Of a stretch of DNA of 64,000 bases, positions 62,014-64,000 are shown piece after piece. A program made the translations under genes and the position numbers. Numbering within the stretch: the stretch's first letter is position 1; each line of letters opens with the position of its first letter. This DNA comes from Thecamonas trahens ATCC 50062 (Eukaryota; Apusozoa; Apusomonadida; Apusomonadidae), in contig NW_013657673.1 in NCBI RefSeq assembly GCF_000142905.1, forward strand, positions 186,510 to 250,509. The letters are read 5' to 3'. Below the pieces are notes generated by a model. That model was not told the origin of the DNA and did not search any database. It saw only the letters and a list, made by a program, of their open reading frames with translations.

Positions 62014-63423
62014 TCAAGACAAGCCGCCAAGACCTTTCGCGCGCTTGGTCGGCGATGCGCCCGACGGGCCGGCGTCGTCGTCGTCACGTGGGCGCCGACG
62101 CTTGAACATTGAGACGATGGTCGGCTGGTTCGAGTCGAGTATTGTGGCAATGGAAGCAGTCGAGGTCGAGCGAAGGAGTGAGAGCGACGGAAGCTTGGCC
62201 GGGGCGTGCTCGTCGGGAGCGCGAAGGCGGCATGGCGCGGACAGCGTGAGTGTGATCGGGCAGTGGTCCGAACCATGGACGTCGGGCAGAATGTCCGAGT
62301 CGGCGACAAGCTCCTCGGCGAGGAGCGACGGTGAGAGCGCAAAGTAGTCGAGACGCCAACCGTTGTTGGACGGCCGGCGGCTCTTCTTGACCGACCACCA
62401 TGTGTACTTGCGCGACTCGGTGGGATGGAAGATGCGGAAGGCATCGAGAAAGGCGCCGCCGCTGCCGACAAGCGACTCCATCCACGCCCGCTCGGCTGGG
62501 TTGAGACCCGCCTCGTGCGCCGGAGGATTGGCGTGGAAGCAGTCGATGTCGCGATGGACGACGTTAAAGTCGCCGAGGATGACGACGTGGAAGCCGGCAG
62601 AGGCCCAGGCGGTCGCAAGCGCGGCGATGAGCGCATTGAACGCGTGCTTGAACGCCACGCGCTCGCCGCCCTGGCCCACGTTGGGAAAGTAGCCGTTGCA
62701 CAGCAGGATGTCCTTGTCGCTTCCGACGAGGCCGTGGCGGGTAAAGACCATGCGACCCTCGGCATCAAAGCGCGGGGCCCAGGTGTCGAGCCACTGGCGC
62801 AGTGTGGTCGGCGGCGCCGGGACGCGATCGTCGCCGTCGACGGACTCGGGCGCCGGCGACGATGCGTCCGATCCGGCCGGTGCGGCCTGGCGATCAACCT
62901 CGGCCTGCAAGCCCTCACCAGCCCAGCCGGTCGGCATGAGCGGGTGTGGAGTCATGGCAGCGTCGAGCACGTCGTCGGGCGTCCAAGCCGCGGCGGCCTT
63001 GGCAAACGAGTCAAAAGCGGCAAGGACCGATCCCGCCCGCGCCAGGGTCGCCACGCCCGAGTATCCCCCGCGAGAGGCGCAGCAGGCGTAGTATGCCTCG
63101 TAGCCCGGCGGCGCAAGCGCAGTGAGACCCGCCAGCGCAGCCAGCGACATCCGGGTCTCCTGGAGCGACAGCACGTTCGGCTCGCCGAGCTGAGTCATCA
63201 GTGCGCCGTAGTCCGAGTTGTGTCTCCGCAGCAGCGCCCGCAACCCGTTGATGTTCCACGACATGATGCGCATCGATGCGCCAGCAGAAGCACCACTATT
63301 GACAGTGGCAGCGGCAGTGATGGCAGTGGTGGCAGTGGTGACAGTGGTGGCAGTGGTGGTGGTAGGCGGAGGGGAGGGTGCTGCTGCGGCAGAGCGCGAG
63401 CCTGGCGAGGATGGCATAGCCAT
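62014..63423 (-). CDS. APEX2: AP endonuclease / 3'-repair nuclease, APE2 type
   Basis: 469 aa from MAMPSSPGSRSAA; the Thr-rich leader is low complexity and the conserved domain begins at MRIMSWNINGLRALL. Exonuclease III-family active-site motifs are all present: SWNINGLR, LSLQETR, LGDFNVVHRDIDCFH, NNGWRLDYFAL and HGSDHCPI. An insertion rich in Ala/Pro between strands (about residues 175-225) and the C-terminal QPTIVSMFKRRR, which reads as a PCNA-binding PIP-box (Q-x-x-I-x-x-M-F), favour APE2 over APE1. A basic NLS-like cluster follows. The enzyme trims 3' blocks and AP sites in nuclear DNA repair. Confidence 0.87.
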   Translation of the reverse strand: MAMPSSPGSRSAAAAPSPPPTTTTATTVTTATTAITAAATVNSGASAGASMRIMSWNINGLRALLRRHNSDYGALMTQLGEPNVLSLQETRMSLAALAGLTALAPPGYEAYYACCASRGGYSGVATLARAGSVLAAFDSFAKAAAAWTPDDVLDAAMTPHPLMPTGWAGEGLQAEVDRQAAPAGSDASSPAPESVDGDDRVPAPPTTLRQWLDTWAPRFDAEGRMVFTRHGLVGSDKDILLCNGYFPNVGQGGERVAFKHAFNALIAALATAWASAGFHVVILGDFNVVHRDIDCFHANPPAHEAGLNPAERAWMESLVGSGGAFLDAFRIFHPTESRKYTWWSVKKSRRPSNNGWRLDYFALSPSLLAEELVADSDILPDVHGSDHCPITLTLSAPCRLRAPDEHAPAKLPSLSLLRSTSTASIATILDSNQPTIVSMFKRRRPRDDDDAGPSGASPTKRAKGLGGLS

Positions 63424-63905
63424 GGTGATGGAGCGGAGTCGAGTGCGTGAGAGAGAGCGTATATGTGTGTGTGTGTGTGTGGCAGTGGTAGTGGTAGTAG
63501 TGGTGTGAGTGGCAGTCGCAGTCAGTCGGCGTACTTGTCGCTGGCACTGGTCATGCTGGTGGTGATGGCTGTGGCTCCAGGCCCGACATGACGTCCATTT
63601 TTTTGGCCCGTGGCGACACAGGGGCCCGTGGCGACACAGGTGCAGAGACCGGGGCGGAAAGGGAGAAGAAAAATGGGTGGGTTTATTTGTGGGGGGGGGG
63701 GGGGGGGCATGACCATAGGGGGGGAAGTACACATGCAGATACCCACTACACAACACACAACACACCCCTCTATATTGCAACCCTTCACAACAACCCCTCC
63801 ACGCACGCACGCACACACACACCGTCCCCTATCCCTTCCCTCCCCCCCCTCCCTCTACCACATACCCTCCAAACCTGTGCAGTCGACAGATCCAGCCTGC
63901 GCACC
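63424..63905. repeat. Repeat-rich 5' region between APE2-like gene and the last gene
   Basis: Contains (GT)n at about 63465-63482, an exact 18-bp direct repeat GGCCCGTGGCGACACAGG at 63606-63623 and 63624-63641, and a G17 tract at 63691-63707. No gene is seen. Confidence 0.8.
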
Positions 63906-64000
63906 ATGGCCTCGTCAGCAAAGGGTACGCCTATTCTCTGTCTCCCCCCCTCTCCCCCCCCCTCTTCCCCCCCCCCCTCTCACACTCATTGCATATCCAT
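63906..64000 (+). CDS. First exon of a gene continuing beyond the window
   Basis: ATG at 63906 in a CACC-ATG-GC context codes MASSAK before a GTACGCC donor at 63925, followed by C/T-rich intron-like sequence to the window end. Donor, phase 1 and early intron position match other genes here. Product unknown. Confidence 0.4.
   Translation, partial: MASSAKGTPILCLPPSPPPSSPPPSHTHCIS

Overview
This is nuclear DNA of a free-living unicellular eukaryote with a GC-rich, very compact genome. The genes are typically eukaryotic: condensin II CAP-D3, TFIIIB subunit BDP1, mitochondrial complex I NDUFS4, a Rho GTPase, a RhoGAP, DHHC S-acyltransferase, bestrophin and an OGFr-domain protein. Third positions are mostly G or C, introns are few and short (about 80-320 nt), and simple repeats and homopolymer C/G tracts are abundant. 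An apusomonad such as Thecamonas would fit, but the sequence alone does not settle the species.

Layout: 1-5140 holds the 3' end of a membrane pyrophosphatase, a DHHC enzyme, a disordered protein, a GtrA-like membrane protein and a DGAT2-family acyltransferase. 5288-14134 is one giant secreted/type I membrane mosaic protein (GH114-like domain, sandwich repeats, CARDB repeat, extensin-like SPPPP stretch, one TM helix). 14349-20377 has an unknown acidic protein, CAP-D3 (with a palindromic E2F-type site upstream) and NDUFS4. 20409-31021 has two head-to-head multipass receptor-like membrane genes and a four-TM protein. 31082-38274 has a disordered protein, a Frag1/DRAM-like protein, an SDR epimerase, a small unknown protein, a Rho GTPase and a mitochondrial prokaryote-type cytochrome b561. 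38275-39262 is a repeat island with a piggyBac-like transposase relic and a perfect 90-bp palindrome. 39263-53349 has a four-TM protein, an OGFr-domain protein, an ankyrin/coiled-coil/pseudokinase protein, an assembly gap, an unknown helical protein, a Ras-like/RhoGAP fusion, BDP1 and an LEA-like repeat protein. 53375-64000 has an unknown conserved protein, a TPR/OGT-like protein, a KH-KH-PLD (Zucchini/PLD6-like) fusion, bestrophin, a BK-channel-like fragment, a mitochondrial membrane protein, an APE2-type nuclease and the first exon of another gene.

Three window-wide patterns matter to any reader. (1) About half of the genes are broken by an apparent single-base deletion, usually in a short homopolymer. 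All breaks have the same sign and homology continues on both sides, which points to consensus error more than to pseudogenes; I give such genes as one CDS spanning both frames. (2) Convergent genes end within -23 to +60 bp of each other. (3) Every intron I could resolve lies near the 5' end of its gene, often with a GTACG or GTATG donor.

The most unusual candidate is the fusion of two KH RNA-binding domains to a single-HKD PLD6/Zucchini-like nuclease domain at 58143-59149.
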